Source: Aplectana chamaeleonis
Lineage: Eukaryota > Nematoda > Chromadorea > Rhabditida > Cosmocercidae
Direction of reading: 5' to 3'
Assembly (NCBI GenBank): GCA_029168955.1
Contig: JAPDOI010001945.1
Coordinates: 1-64,000 of the forward strand
Length of the DNA: 64,000 nt
In this document: positions 37,201-49,200 of the stretch, piece by piece
Position numbering within the stretch: the stretch's first letter is position 1
How the letters are laid out: each line of letters opens with the position of its first letter
Translations under genes and position numbers: made by a program
Notes under the pieces: model-generated
Told to the model about the DNA's origin: nothing
Databases searched by the model: none
The model's input: the letters and a program-made list of their open reading frames with translations, nothing else

Positions 37201-40200
37201 CTCGTCCTTTTCGGCTCAACAGAGGCACTTGCCCTTTCGAGAGGGGACAACACCTTGCTGGAACAAATGGCTGCGATTGCATCGCACACCTTTCTCTTGA
37301 TCCTGTGCGAGTGCTCCTCCACGGGCAGCAGCTTCTCGAGCTCATCCTCAATGATACTACAGTTCTCATTGACTATTGAACTCGCCACTTTCCTCACTTG
37401 CGTGGAAATCTTCCCGCCTTTGCTGCACTTTTGCTGTGCTAGCTCGGACGGTAACTCTCGTAGAGCACCCAGACAACTATTGATGGCTTCGGTCGCATCT
37501 CTCACCTGCTTCAAGGTCTTGCTCGCAGCATCATCAACCTTAGTGACGAGACGATCCAAAGTCGTCTGCATTGAGAGTATTTGGTTTGACGTGGACGACT
37601 CGTCCAGTAACAACCTCTCAAGTTCAGCTGGATCCATGTCGGAAGCCTCCGACGACATCGTTCTCTCTGGAAAACACACGTGAAGTCTATTGTACTGGCA
37701 CTTGCCTCAGCAAAGTACTAACACAGCACTCAGACACACGGCCCGATACACACGCGACTCCTGGCCGCTGGCCAGCCGTGTACTCCGACACGTATGTGGT
37801 TTTTACACCACAAACTTCGGCACGCCGCGCGCACGCGCAACGCCACCCAAGCAGCTGCTGCACGCACGGACACGCCGAAGCTGTGTCGGAATACACTGCC
37901 GTAACCAACGACAGGAGTCGCGCCTTAGCCGCTCCGAACGGCCTAACGGCGGTACCGAAGATTAGCCCGGAGGTTTTGTTCGGCCCCCAAATCACGGGTG
38001 ACTGGTCGGTCACCCGGGGGGGATGTCTAGGGTGCGTGACCGAACTACTCCAGGCTAATCTTTATTCAGTTGAGAGTGGTGAATTCTCACCAACTCTCTT
38101 TCCACAAGAAAAAACGATCCGAAGCCGATCCAATAATGAGCTCTCGCTCGTCTTATATAAGGTTGTGGGCGGGGTCCAAATACATCGTGCAAGTGAATCG
38201 ATGGTGATAGGCGAGAGAGTCTGTGAATTAGGAGCGCGCAGTAGCGCATGACGAAATAAACAAGGCCAATCGGCCAGGTCGATCAACTTACAAGGATATT
38301 GATCGACAGAAACAATATAGAGGAGAACTCAATATAGAGGAGAACTAACTTAAAGAAGGTAAGGATAGAGTATAAATACAATACTATCAAACATACATAT
38401 TAACAGTGAAATTACAAAACTACTACAAGATATGTACATAAACACTGCATATCTTAACACGAATAATTTATTCGAATGTTTATTCGATTGCGAATATTCG
38501 AGCACAACTATAGTATTTGTAGAAGTAATAGAAGAGCAATCTCTATATTTTTTTTCGCGAATTATATGAAAGTGGGGCTATCTCGGTGGCGAGTCCGTTC
38601 CTCCCAGTTGGTGCCACTGGAGACTCCCCGGCAATTGTCGGGGTGAGCTGATCGCGGACACTCGTGTACCGGTGACAGGCCTTCTGCGTGACGGGCCGGC
38701 CGATGGAGGACCAATGTCACATCACATGGTGGTGGCTCATAGATCTCGTACAAAAGCTACGGCGTCCGCGGGAACCGACGCTCATTCACAAGGCCCGGTG
38801 AGTGAGGAAAGTATGCGAGGGTCTCTGATACAAGGACGGCATCAGAGGGCAACTAAGCTAGTCCGAAAATCCCACAACGTCGCCAAGACCCGCGTTGCAA
38901 CTCTGAACGTAGGAACGTTGTCGGGTCGCTCGTGTGAGTTAGCAGCCGCACTCGAGCGTCGCAGGATAGATCTGTGTGCTGTTCAAGAGACAAGATGGTC
39001 CGGCAGTAAATCGAAGGACATTGGATGTGGTTTCAAAGCCATCTACAATGGAAGCCCGAGGACTGCAAGCGGAGTTGCAGTGATTGTTTCTCAGCGATTC
39101 CGGGATTCGATTGCTGAAGTGGAGCGTTTCGATGACCGGCTCATGAAGATTGTTGTTGTCACTGAAGAACATCGTTGTCATGTGTTCTCGGCTTATGCTC
39201 CGCAGACGGGATGCTCCAATCAGGCGAAGGATGATTTCTGGGCGCTGTTACACCAAAAGACCGCAGAAGTTCCGGCAGAAGACACCATAATCGTCGCCGG
39301 AGATTTGAATGGTCACGTCGGTACGACAAAGGAGGGGTATAGCTGTCATGGAGGCTTCGGATACGGAACACGCAATGACGAAGGGGAACGAACTCTAGAA
39401 TACGCAGACTCCAGTAATCTCGTTATCACGAATACAAGCTTTCGTAAGCGTCCTTCGCACCTGATTTCCTTCTATAGCGGCAATAACAAGACTCAGATTG
39501 ATTTCATTCTCGTTCGACGTCGCGATCGGAATCTCGTCACTGATGCGAAGGTTGTGCCTTTCGAGACGGTCGCTACCCAACATCGACCGTTGATTTGCTC
39601 CATCAAGATTACCCCACCGAAGCAAAGGCATGACGAACGCTGTGGGCCAGCTCGTATCAAGTGGTGGCGACTGAAAGAACAGGAGCTAAACTTTGTTCCG
39701 CAAATTCAGCTTCCCCTTGTCACCACAGTCGATGAAACATGGCAAAACGCAACTGCGGCCATCGCAGGGAAGGCACGATCCGCTCTGGGCGTAACAAGAC
39801 CTGGTCGTCGTAAGATAGATAAGCAGACATGGTTGTGGACGGACGATGTCAAGGAGAAGGTGCGTGAGAAGAAGCGTCTCTACCACGCCTTCCTGCACCA
39901 GAAGACAACCGAGAACTGGCAGAAATATCGTGATGGTAAAAGAAATGCCAAGCGAGCTGTAGCCGTCGCGAAAGCCGCTCACTATGATGAAGTCATCAGG
40001 GAGTTGGACACGAGGGATGGCGAACGCCTGGTTTATCGTCTTTCTAATTCTCGCCGACACCAAGCGGAAGACATCGAAAAGTTCCATGGCATTAATGACG
40101 AGCGTGGTGATCTGCTGATGGATCGCAAGAAAGTATTGGAACGGTGGCGCAACTACTTTGAGAGAATATGTACGGAAGAATTTGATCATCCTCCCATCCC

Positions 40201-43200
40201 CAAGCTGCGCCTTGCTATGGTCCGGTACAGCGTATCACAGTTGATGAAGTGAAAGCGGCGCTAAAGCGGATGAGACCTGGTAAGGCGACTGGGCCTGATG
40301 ATATCGCGGCCGAGCTGTGGAAATCGAAACACTGGAATTCAGCAGTCTGGCTGACAAAGTTCTTCAACCAGGTCGTCACAGAGATGAAAATCCCGGCGGA
40401 CTGGCAACATAGCACAACTATTCCAATCTGGAAAAGGAAAGGCAGCCCTGCCGACTGTGTCAATTACCGGCCTATACGACTACTCTCTCATAGCATGAAG
40501 ATATTCGAGCGAATAATCGATGGTCGCATTCGAGAAATTGTGAAGCTGTCCAGTAACCAGTGTGGCTTTGTTTCCTCTTGTGGCACCACCGATGCCATAC
40601 ACGCCGCAAGACTCCTGGCTGAGAAGCATCGGGAGAAGAAGAAACCGCTTCATTTTGCTTTTATCGATTTGGAGAAGGCCTTCGATCGTGTTCCGCATGA
40701 GGTTATCTGGTATGCCCTGCGAGTGCATTCTGTGCCTGAAGAACTCATTGAGTGGGTGCGAGCTCTCTACAACGACCCAAGGAGCCGCGTACGAGCTGCC
40801 GCTGGGACGTCGAAAGAATTTCCGATTTCAGTGGGTGTGCACCAAGGCTCGGCCCTATCCCCACTGTTGTTTGTCATTGTTATGGATGCAGTCACGAAAG
40901 ACCTGCAGAAGCCGGCACCGTGGACGTTGCTGTATGCGGATGATGTGATGCTGGTATCCGAGGACAAAAACGATCTCGAGCAACAAGCACAGGCCTGGAG
41001 TGACTGTCTTGCGCAGTTCGGCCTTTGACTAGACGTCAGGAAGACCGAATATTTGACAACCGACGCAAATGAGCTCGGCAGTATAAGAATAAATGGCACG
41101 AATCTACCGCGTACGGACACTTTCAAGTATCTTGGATCGACAGTTACTGCTGACGGCGGCATTGTTCATGAGATAACTGCCCGTATCAATGCTGCTTGGT
41201 CTAAGTGGCGCTCAACAACCGGTGTCTTATGCGATAAGAAGATTCCTGATCACCTGAAGTCCAAAGTGTACAGGTCTGTAATACGACCTGTTGCACTCTA
41301 TGGAGCTGAGTGCTGGCCAGCGACCAAGGAGGCAGAACGTCGTCTGAGTGTCATGGAAACGAAAATGCTGCGATGGAGCGCCGGCATCACGCTTCTCGAT
41401 CATGTTTCCAATGAAGACATCCGGAAGCGATTTGGTGTTGCTCCCATTGCTGAAAAGCTACGAGAATCAAGATTGAGATGGTATGGTCATGTTCTGCGTG
41501 GCAAAGACGATTCCGTTCGAAAGATCGCTCTTGATTTAGAAGTCCATGGCAGGAGACCGAAAGGACGTCCGAAGCAGCGCTGGCTGGACACATTGCACAA
41601 CGATCTGAAAGCTGCTGGCTTACATCCCGATCAGGCGCACGATCGAGAAAAGTGGCGCCAACGAACCATTCATGCGGACCCTGCAAGGAAGCGGGACAAA
41701 CGCTAAAGAAGAAGAAGAAGATATGAAAGTGGGGCTATCTCGAGATCTGCGCAGATTGAATTTTCGAAATCCTTCATTAAACACGATCGGGAGCTTCCTG
41801 AAAAGTCGGACTTTTGGTGCGAAAGCTCCATACCGACAAATGGAGGATTTCGAAAATTCAATCTGCACAGATCTCGAGATTGCCCCACCTTCATTTAATT
41901 GACAAAGAAAACATAGAGATTGCTCTTCTATTAACTGTATAAAAACTACTCAACGTTTCGCCGCACTTTGCCGCGCGCGACGTTTTTGTGAAACGACCGC
42001 AAAAACGATTTTACTCGAAAACAAAGCGATTTTAGGGAACTTCGACCCACAATGTACATCATTATGTAGGAATTTCAGCTGTAAATATGATGGCGTTTTC
42101 AGAATTCAAAAACGTCTTTATTCAAACAAGTTACATGCATTGGACGTTTTTTTGCCAAGTTTGGCAGATGCTCCCCGTTTTTACAAAACCCAGCGCGGGT
42201 ATTGTACCTTTCTTAGAGGGACTCAAAGCTTACGTTTCCGCCTACAAACGGGCAAATTTTCATCGTGATCACTGCCTTTTAACGATGTTCTTCTTCCCAG
42301 AGACCCAAAAGCTTGCAACAGGAGGAAAAGGAAACCGTTATTCGAAAATGTTTTTTCGCAGCCATTTTCCATGCACTAGTTTTCACAATCTATAGAACGC
42401 TCCAATTATATTGTTGAAGTGGAGCTACCGAAGGATGATGAAGTTTGTAGTAGAGTCTAGTGTAAGTCAATACACTGATCATATTTAGGCTTGACCCACC
42501 CGTGGGTCATACGGTCGTGAATGGGTGGAAAGAGTAAAGTATGCAAAATGCGAAGAGCATTCTAGCAATCACCTGCATTCGTTGAGTGTCCCTCCTCGCC
42601 TGCACATCTCCAAAGAAAGACATTCGGAAAGCGGCTTCAAACTATAAATTCAACATGATTTATGCTCGTAAGCGCAATAATGTGCATCCATACCTGATAG
42701 TTGAGGAAACCAACGAGAATGATGGACAGGACAACGTCGAGCAACATTTCCCAGATGAAAAATGATGAAGCGAACAGAGTGTCACCGGCGCTGGTTTGAT
42801 TCGCACACGAGGTCTGAGAAAAAATTAAGGAATATCTTCATTCTTGTAGTTCGGATTACGTTTAAGAAATGGAAACGCAACAGAGAATGCAGCTGATTCA
42901 AATGACACACCTGGAGATCGAAGTGTATGATGTTTGTCTGGCAGTAGTAGACGGCTGAGATGTGAATCAAGCCAACGATGATGCACTGAATGGTTTTTGG
43001 CCACGCACCAAGTTGTGAGAAATTGCAGTGAGCAAAAAGGGCGACGATCATGATGTAGGAGAAGAGCAATCGAGTCGGCATCAATGGCATCGTCGGGCAT
43101 TCATCCAGAATACACAACGGCATCACACAAACCGCCACTCCGAACGGCAGCGCGATCAGTACAGCACCTGCAGTGGAAGACTCAGAGAGGCTATCATCGT

Positions 43201-46200
43201 AAAGAAAGGGAAAAACAACTAACCGATGATGTGTCTGGGTTGCCACAGATTCACACACGGCAATAGCGATTTTCTACTAAGTAGAGGGACTCCTGTAATG
43301 AAAACATTGGAATGCAGCGCTGCCAAAAATGCATGGATCAAGAGGTCGGGCCAGCTAGCTGGATGACCTACATTAGGGTTTGCAGCTCAAATTGTATGTG
43401 AAATGGGCTAGGATTCCCACACACGTCTGACTGCTGGCCACCAATTGTCAGTGCCGTGGCGCGATGGGGCTAGTAGCGCAAGAGAATACCGCTAGTAACG
43501 CTTGAACAACTGGGCTATCAGCGCCAAATATGAAAAAAAAACACCATGCTTTCAGCCCAGGGGTTTAGCCAGAAAATACCGCGACCGCAGCATCTTTGCG
43601 CCAGTGCTACTCACACATTGCTGGGGAACTTCCCCACAACGACGACGGAATTCTCCTCAACACTATGGGGAACTTGTCCCGATTCAGTGGGGGCAAAACT
43701 AATTTTTCACAGCAGGTCTTTCGTTGAATTCCCGAGTGCAGGTCCTGCCTATGGTGTCGCAAACATTGTTTGTTGATTGAACAAAAATCAGTTCGTCAAA
43801 ACTCGCTACTTTCGACACTTCCCTCTCTCTAAAAAGCTGAATTAGGTGCAAAAATTGAGACCTCTGACATCGGGTTACAAAAAAGCTTCTTATCCTCGCA
43901 GAAATCCGGACAGAGTTATCCTGCGCAGTCCTTTAGAGGCAGATCTGCCCCCACAAATTGCGAAGTGAGAGTCCACTCGAGATTGGGCAATTTACATTGC
44001 GGTAAATGTTGCGGCTTTATTTTCGCGTTCTTCATGCTCGGGGGGGAACAGTGGGAATATTATGGAGGGAACTTCCCTTGTTCTCCTCCTCCCAATCGAC
44101 TTCGTTCAAGTGATACCGACCAAATCAAACCTATTCTCCTCAGGCACTTCCCCAAAAATGTGTGACTACGGCTCAGAACCAGAGAGAATTCCCCGAAATC
44201 AATTTGCATTTCAACAGTTTCCCTACGGGCAAGCAAGCAATATGTCAAAGAGCACTAGAATCCTAGGGCTTATGAGCCTTTATCCTTGTTAGTTGACCGG
44301 ACAGCCAAGCCCATAAGGCAGAATGACTTATTGCTGAACGTATTAGGCTGTCAATAGACACTCTATAACTCTAAGAAATCTCATGGATGAGCAGAAATAT
44401 CAGTTTTCTGGTTTCTCGTTTTCGTCTGTCAGCCATTATGGCATATCCGTTTTCTGTTTGTGGATTTTTAGTTTTTTTTTCTGGATGAAAAGGGTGGGGT
44501 GGAAAAAATGAGCTACTGACGAAGCGCGAGAGCTTGAAATGTTCATTACTTTTCCGCTTCCGTTTTTCGCGTTCCTTTCCATTTTGGAGAGTTCGTTTTC
44601 TGTTTACGGGATAGATTCTTCCCCGTTTCCGCGTGAAAGTCTTTTTACGCACATCCCTGGTCCCACTATTTAAAGGCAGTGTTCACGATAAGAATCGTTT
44701 TTCTGCTTTTCCGCCTATCTTGAACACGGTCCAATGCTGATTCCAATGGTGTTTTTGGAATCGTAAAAGACCTTCTGGGAAAGGAGTTATGGTCCCTCAG
44801 AAGTTGAGCTAAGGAAGCATGGTGGACGAGTTGTCCGAGGCTTGTAACTTCCGTCTCTTGCAGCCGAAGTATGCCAGCTGACCTGAGTAAAGAGAGAAGT
44901 TGGGAAAAAAGGGAAGAACGGGGCTTTTGATCGGAAACCATCGCTCAACTCACATTCTCGAGCATTCATTTATTCACGTCAGTGGGCGTGGAAAGTGCAT
45001 CTGGGGGTGACGAGCTGACGACTGTCCAACTTTGGGCCCGTAGGAGACCGTTCTGAGCTCATTTTTCTTAGTTTTTTCAACGTTAGGGTTGAGCTAGGCC
45101 CCGCAGCTGCCGATCTCCACCAAAAAAACAGACATGGTTTTCATCGTGAACACTGCCTTTAAAGGCAGCATACACGCTCGCAAGCATAGTCGAGATAACA
45201 GCATAGATAGGTCCGCACGGCCCGTACTATGTCGTCAACGACGTTTGAAGCGCTGAAAACTGTCCAGGATGACGATATTTGACAATGTTTGAGCAATCTT
45301 GCCTTCCACGCCCGTATTTTCACACCCCTTCGAGTAACAGAATGAGAATCGATACTTGAGAAAACATGTGATAACTTAGACTAATAGCACTATAAAAAGG
45401 GAGTGCAGTAGAGAAGAAACTCGATTTACCTCAGGTCAGCCAAAGCAGAGCGGCATTCTCGAAAGTGGACGAGAGTCAATAGGTATGCAGACATGTTTTA
45501 CTCAAGTAAACCAAGCTATTTCTCTCGTGCACTCCCATTTGATAGTGCTATCACTCTCAATTATCACACGTTTTCACAAGAATCGATTCTCATTCTGTTA
45601 CTCGAAGGGGTGTGAAAATACGGGCGTGGAAGGCAAGATTGCTCAAACATTGTCAAATATTGTCATCTTGGACAGTTTTCAGCGCTTCAAACGCCGTTGA
45701 CGACATAGTACGGGCAGTGCGGACCTATCTATGCTGTTATCTCGACAATGCTTTCGAGCGTGTATGCTGCCTTTAAAGCCACAGTCCAAGCTCAGGATCG
45801 ATTTTTTGTTTTTCTGATTATCTTGGAGAGAATTTCACGCTGATCACAATGGTGTCTCCAGAATCGCTCATAACTCACTACGAACTGAGTTACGGCTCCT
45901 CAACAATTTAGAATTCAAACTGGTAGAAGTTCGCGGACGAGTTGTCTCGAGCCTGTATTTTCTCGTTATTCGCAGCCATCATTCTGAAGCAGCTCACAAT
46001 ATGAAGCCAGACGGAAAACAGAAGGAAGAACATAGATTTTGAATAAAATCATTCGCACGTCTCTTCCCTATTGAGGTCGGAAACCTGCCAGTGGGCGTTG
46101 CCCATTTTTTCTTTCAAGGGGGCGTGGTCGACTTTTTCCTCGCTTTTTCTCGCTTATTTGAGCGAATTGAGGTTTCGCGCTTGGCAGGGTTGCTATAGAC

Positions 46201-49200
46201 GGCGACCGGACCAAAATATCAAAAATTACCTCTGAGGTTGGACTGTGGCTTTAAGATATTTCAAACCAAATCGAATTGAGTTTCTGACACATGTGCATGT
46301 TAGATTAAGCGTTGTGCCGAAATTACCTTGTTTTTGAAAAAAAACAGCGTGCTAAACAGCAAGATAGAAAAGAAACACGAAAATATCAACCTTATTGAGT
46401 CTGTTAACAATGACAGGAATACGAGGTAACTCGCCATCAATGGCAGTCCCTTATTCTCGTAGCAATGACACTCTCGGAAACCCTATAACTTCGGGCAGGA
46501 CACGTCGCTAAAGTACGATATTGATCAGACTTTACTGCGAGCACAACCTATATTTAGAAGTGTACGGTTGATTGAAACCCAGCGAGCAAAAGCCGGTTAG
46601 CCACTGATCGTTACGTTTTTGGATGAAGTCGTCATGGTTCATAAAGGGGAGACAGTAAATCACCTATTAAGCCTATAGCAGCTATGACCATGACGAGGGC
46701 AAGGCAGAAGTAGACGATGAATGAGAGCGGAACTGACGATGGAGACATGAAGACGGCTACTGAGGCGACGATGAGGAGAACGGCCGCAACCATAATGTCT
46801 GAAATTGGACTGTTATTGAAGGCAGCATACACGACAAAATTCGCTTCCTTTTTCCTCTGATTATGAAGGGTCCGAACGCTAAACAACATCTGCGCAGAGA
46901 AAAATCGTTAAAAGTGATTGGACACCATCTTTCTTTGTCCAAAAATATCCTATGCTATTTCAACTGCTTCATGAGAGTGGAGAAACTGGCCACCATGCAA
47001 AAACATGATCTCTCAAGCCACTCCCACTACTTAATGCTACATACTTCTTTCGCTAGACGTTTGCTTCCTTTAGGTCAGTGTTTCAGTGTTCTTGGTGGTG
47101 GGAAGCGAAATACAGGTGGGGCGGGCAATTACGGAGCTAATATTCAATTATTACCTCTATAAAGTCGTTGTAGCTCGTTTTTGACGATTCCAAATGCGTG
47201 AGCGCTTTGGTGCGAGCCGTACATTTCGGTTTTCAGTTGGCATGGATTCTAGTGATACTTTGCGTTCCCCCATTGAAAGTTGGCGCAAACTCGGTGCGCC
47301 TATGTTGAAGCATATGACTCCGAATTTGCGCCAACCTTCAATAGGGAACGCAATATATCGCTAGGATCCATGCCGACTGTACGTTGCTATCTCAACAACT
47401 TCAACGAGCGTGTGTGCTGCCTTTAAAGGCAGTGTTCACAAATCGTTGCCGTGTTTCTGGTAGGGAACATAAGTATGGGTGCTTGAATCCGCGAGAAATG
47501 CATTCAAAGTCGCAAAGTAAGCCGACGAATTCCGGATGGGCTGGCAGGACTCGTTCACAAAGGTTAAAGGCATCGTACGCGCAGAAAACGGTATACTATT
47601 TTTCATGTTTTTGTGTACCTTGGCCTTTGTTGTGAAGGAAAATGACAAAAAGGCCCAAGAAAAAGCTCCATTTGTAAAGGAAAGTCAGTCTGAATTCACT
47701 ATAAAATTGCATTCTAAATTTCGCGCCAGAATGGTTTTTAAAGTTTTTCTTCACGTGGAGTTTCGTAATTGTTTTTCATGTTGTTTGACGGTCGCATCGA
47801 CATTCTATGAAAACGTGGTAGATGACTGGTGAGAACTGGTGGCGGATCCTCATCTTTGACCCCTTCCCATCTCACAACCCTACGTTTTTGACGCCCCGAA
47901 GTTTACAGGTGTGGTCTACCGGGCTGGGTTCATTCATGAAATTGAGCCTGAGAAATGGAAACTGGTCTCTAACGCGAACGATGCCTTTAAAATCCTAAAG
48001 TTGAGTCCCCATAAAATAAGGACCGCCTCAATAAGGACTGGCTCTGTGTGTCCGGAAGGCTGGGTCCTGGGTCGACCATCTGCCACGAGGATGAGTTGCC
48101 CCATGACAGACACAAACGATTCACTATTGACCAGGGATGTGCGGTAATTTTTTTTTCAATAATTTTTTTTACCGAAACTTTTTACCGGGGAAATCTTTCG
48201 GTAAATAGTAGTGGTATCGGTAAATTCGGTAAACAAATTCCTCTACGTATTCCGTGTAAATATACACAATTCAATGAGCCTTCATGAAAACAGGACCGTA
48301 GTTTCACATATTTGACATGGTATACCACTTAATCACTCACTCCTACCAACGGAATGCCAATATACTACACGAAATGACATCCAAAAATGCTCAATTCTCA
48401 ACAATCCTTCGACTGTTTTTGAGACGGCGCCCGTTATGAAAACATTTCTAGGTTTGCCCGACAGAGTACACTTCGATTAATCTTCTTGACAGCAGTGTCG
48501 CGAAGAATCAGTAAGAAACTTATGAGAGTGATAGGAAACGTCTCATTTTTGGCCTTGATAGTGATAGAGCTCTCGGCTCTGTCAAAACACGACCCTCTTT
48601 CCCACCCAAACAAAACCTATTCTTTCCAATGCAACTCGCATTCCCGAAAACTCGGCATTCGGTCGTGGAGTACCAGCACAAAAGGGTGGAGTGACACTGA
48701 TTTGTTAGGTTGTTTTGATGTTTTTTGAGCAGCCTTTTCCTAATTTTTGCTACAATAAGGGTCAGACCCAGGCCCTCTTTCGAAAAAAAATCAGGAATAT
48801 TCTCTATCGCGGCCCTGTTTTTGAGCTGGATTAGGAAAACATTCTTACCGCTTCTCTAACGCACAAAAGTAGATCTTTCCGGCTGGACCCGATTTCACTC
48901 CATTGAGAAGCCGTGAGGGGTACGAGTTAGCTCAAATGGAGGCATCAATACCCATTTTTGGAAAGACGAACGTTAAAACACCAAAAGGAAGTGTAAAAAA
49001 GTCGCACGGAAAACACAGGAATCAGTAGTGTGGAAATGCTCACCAAGGTGGTCACTGTGAATCATAATAGGGTTTAATCATGGAATGCAGGTGAGAGATG
49101 GGACGATTCAGTGAGAAAAGTTACTCATGTTTGTTCGGTAAAAATTTCGGTAAAATTCAAGCTTAAGTCGATAAATCGGTAAATGCAAATTTACCGAAAA

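Larger units (their letters stand above)
34203..38459 (-). mobile_element. LTR retrotransposon lacking RT and integrase
   Basis: Two near-identical LTRs (34203-34674 and 37990-38459; about six substitutions and one 2-bp indel) flank a 3.3-kb interior. A 4-bp duplication CGAA lies outside (34199-34202, 38460-38463). Reading on the minus strand, TGGGGGCCGAAC directly follows the 5' LTR and looks like a primer-binding site. AAGAGGGGGCA directly precedes the 3' LTR as polypurine tract. The interior encodes gag, two zinc knuckles, an aspartic protease and a basic C-terminal frame. No reverse transcriptase, RNase H or integrase motif is seen, so the element is non-autonomous or internally deleted. 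Low LTR divergence suggests a fairly recent insertion. Confidence 0.93.
32241..38512. mobile_element. hAT-like non-autonomous element 3, 8-bp TSD
   Basis: Ends TATAGTTGTGC and GCACAACTATA, flanked by GTATTTGT at 32233-32240 and 38513-38520. Same termini as the 180-bp element at 3493-3672. It holds a 41-bp TTCGA-type array (32270-32540), a second array (33990-34200) and the LTR element 34203-38459. Without the LTR element it is about 2.0 kb. Region 32690-33980 shows no gene. Confidence 0.85.
38586..41720 (+). mobile_element. RTE-type LINE, near full length, 22-bp TSD
   Basis: A 3.1-kb non-LTR retrotransposon with a 22-bp duplication beginning ATATGAAAGTGGGGC at 38564-38585 and 41721-41742. 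It ends in an (AAG)n tail (41706-41720). It encodes an apurinic-type endonuclease and a reverse transcriptase in one original frame, as in RTE/BovB elements. Two lesions break the frame: a 1-bp loss at about 40199 and a TGA at 41026-41028. It inserted into one arm of foldback G. Confidence 0.95.
28609..42279. mobile_element. TTAA foldback G split by three insertions
   Basis: Left end TTAA 28609-28612 then AGGCAGTGTTCACGATAA; right end ATCGTGATCACTGCC..TTAA near 42279. Pieces 28613-28688, 31577-32240, 38521-38585 and 41743-42275 together make a palindromic element of about 1.3 kb. 31985-32232 (AAAACGGGGAGCATTTGCCA..., GCGCGCGGCAAAGTGCGGCG) pairs with 41950-42190, and 38521-38585 pairs with about 41850-41930. 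The gaps are exactly the hAT-like elements 2 and 3 and the LINE, each with its own target duplication. Confidence 0.75.

Noticed and set aside
42782..43258. Single 158-residue membrane protein gene
   Set aside because: The hydrophobic part is cyclase exon e (42911-43167); the extra residues are intron read-through.
46632..46889. Independent 85-residue membrane protein
   Set aside because: The core is cyclase exon d; the N-terminal part reads into MITE K and the C-terminal part into intron 4.
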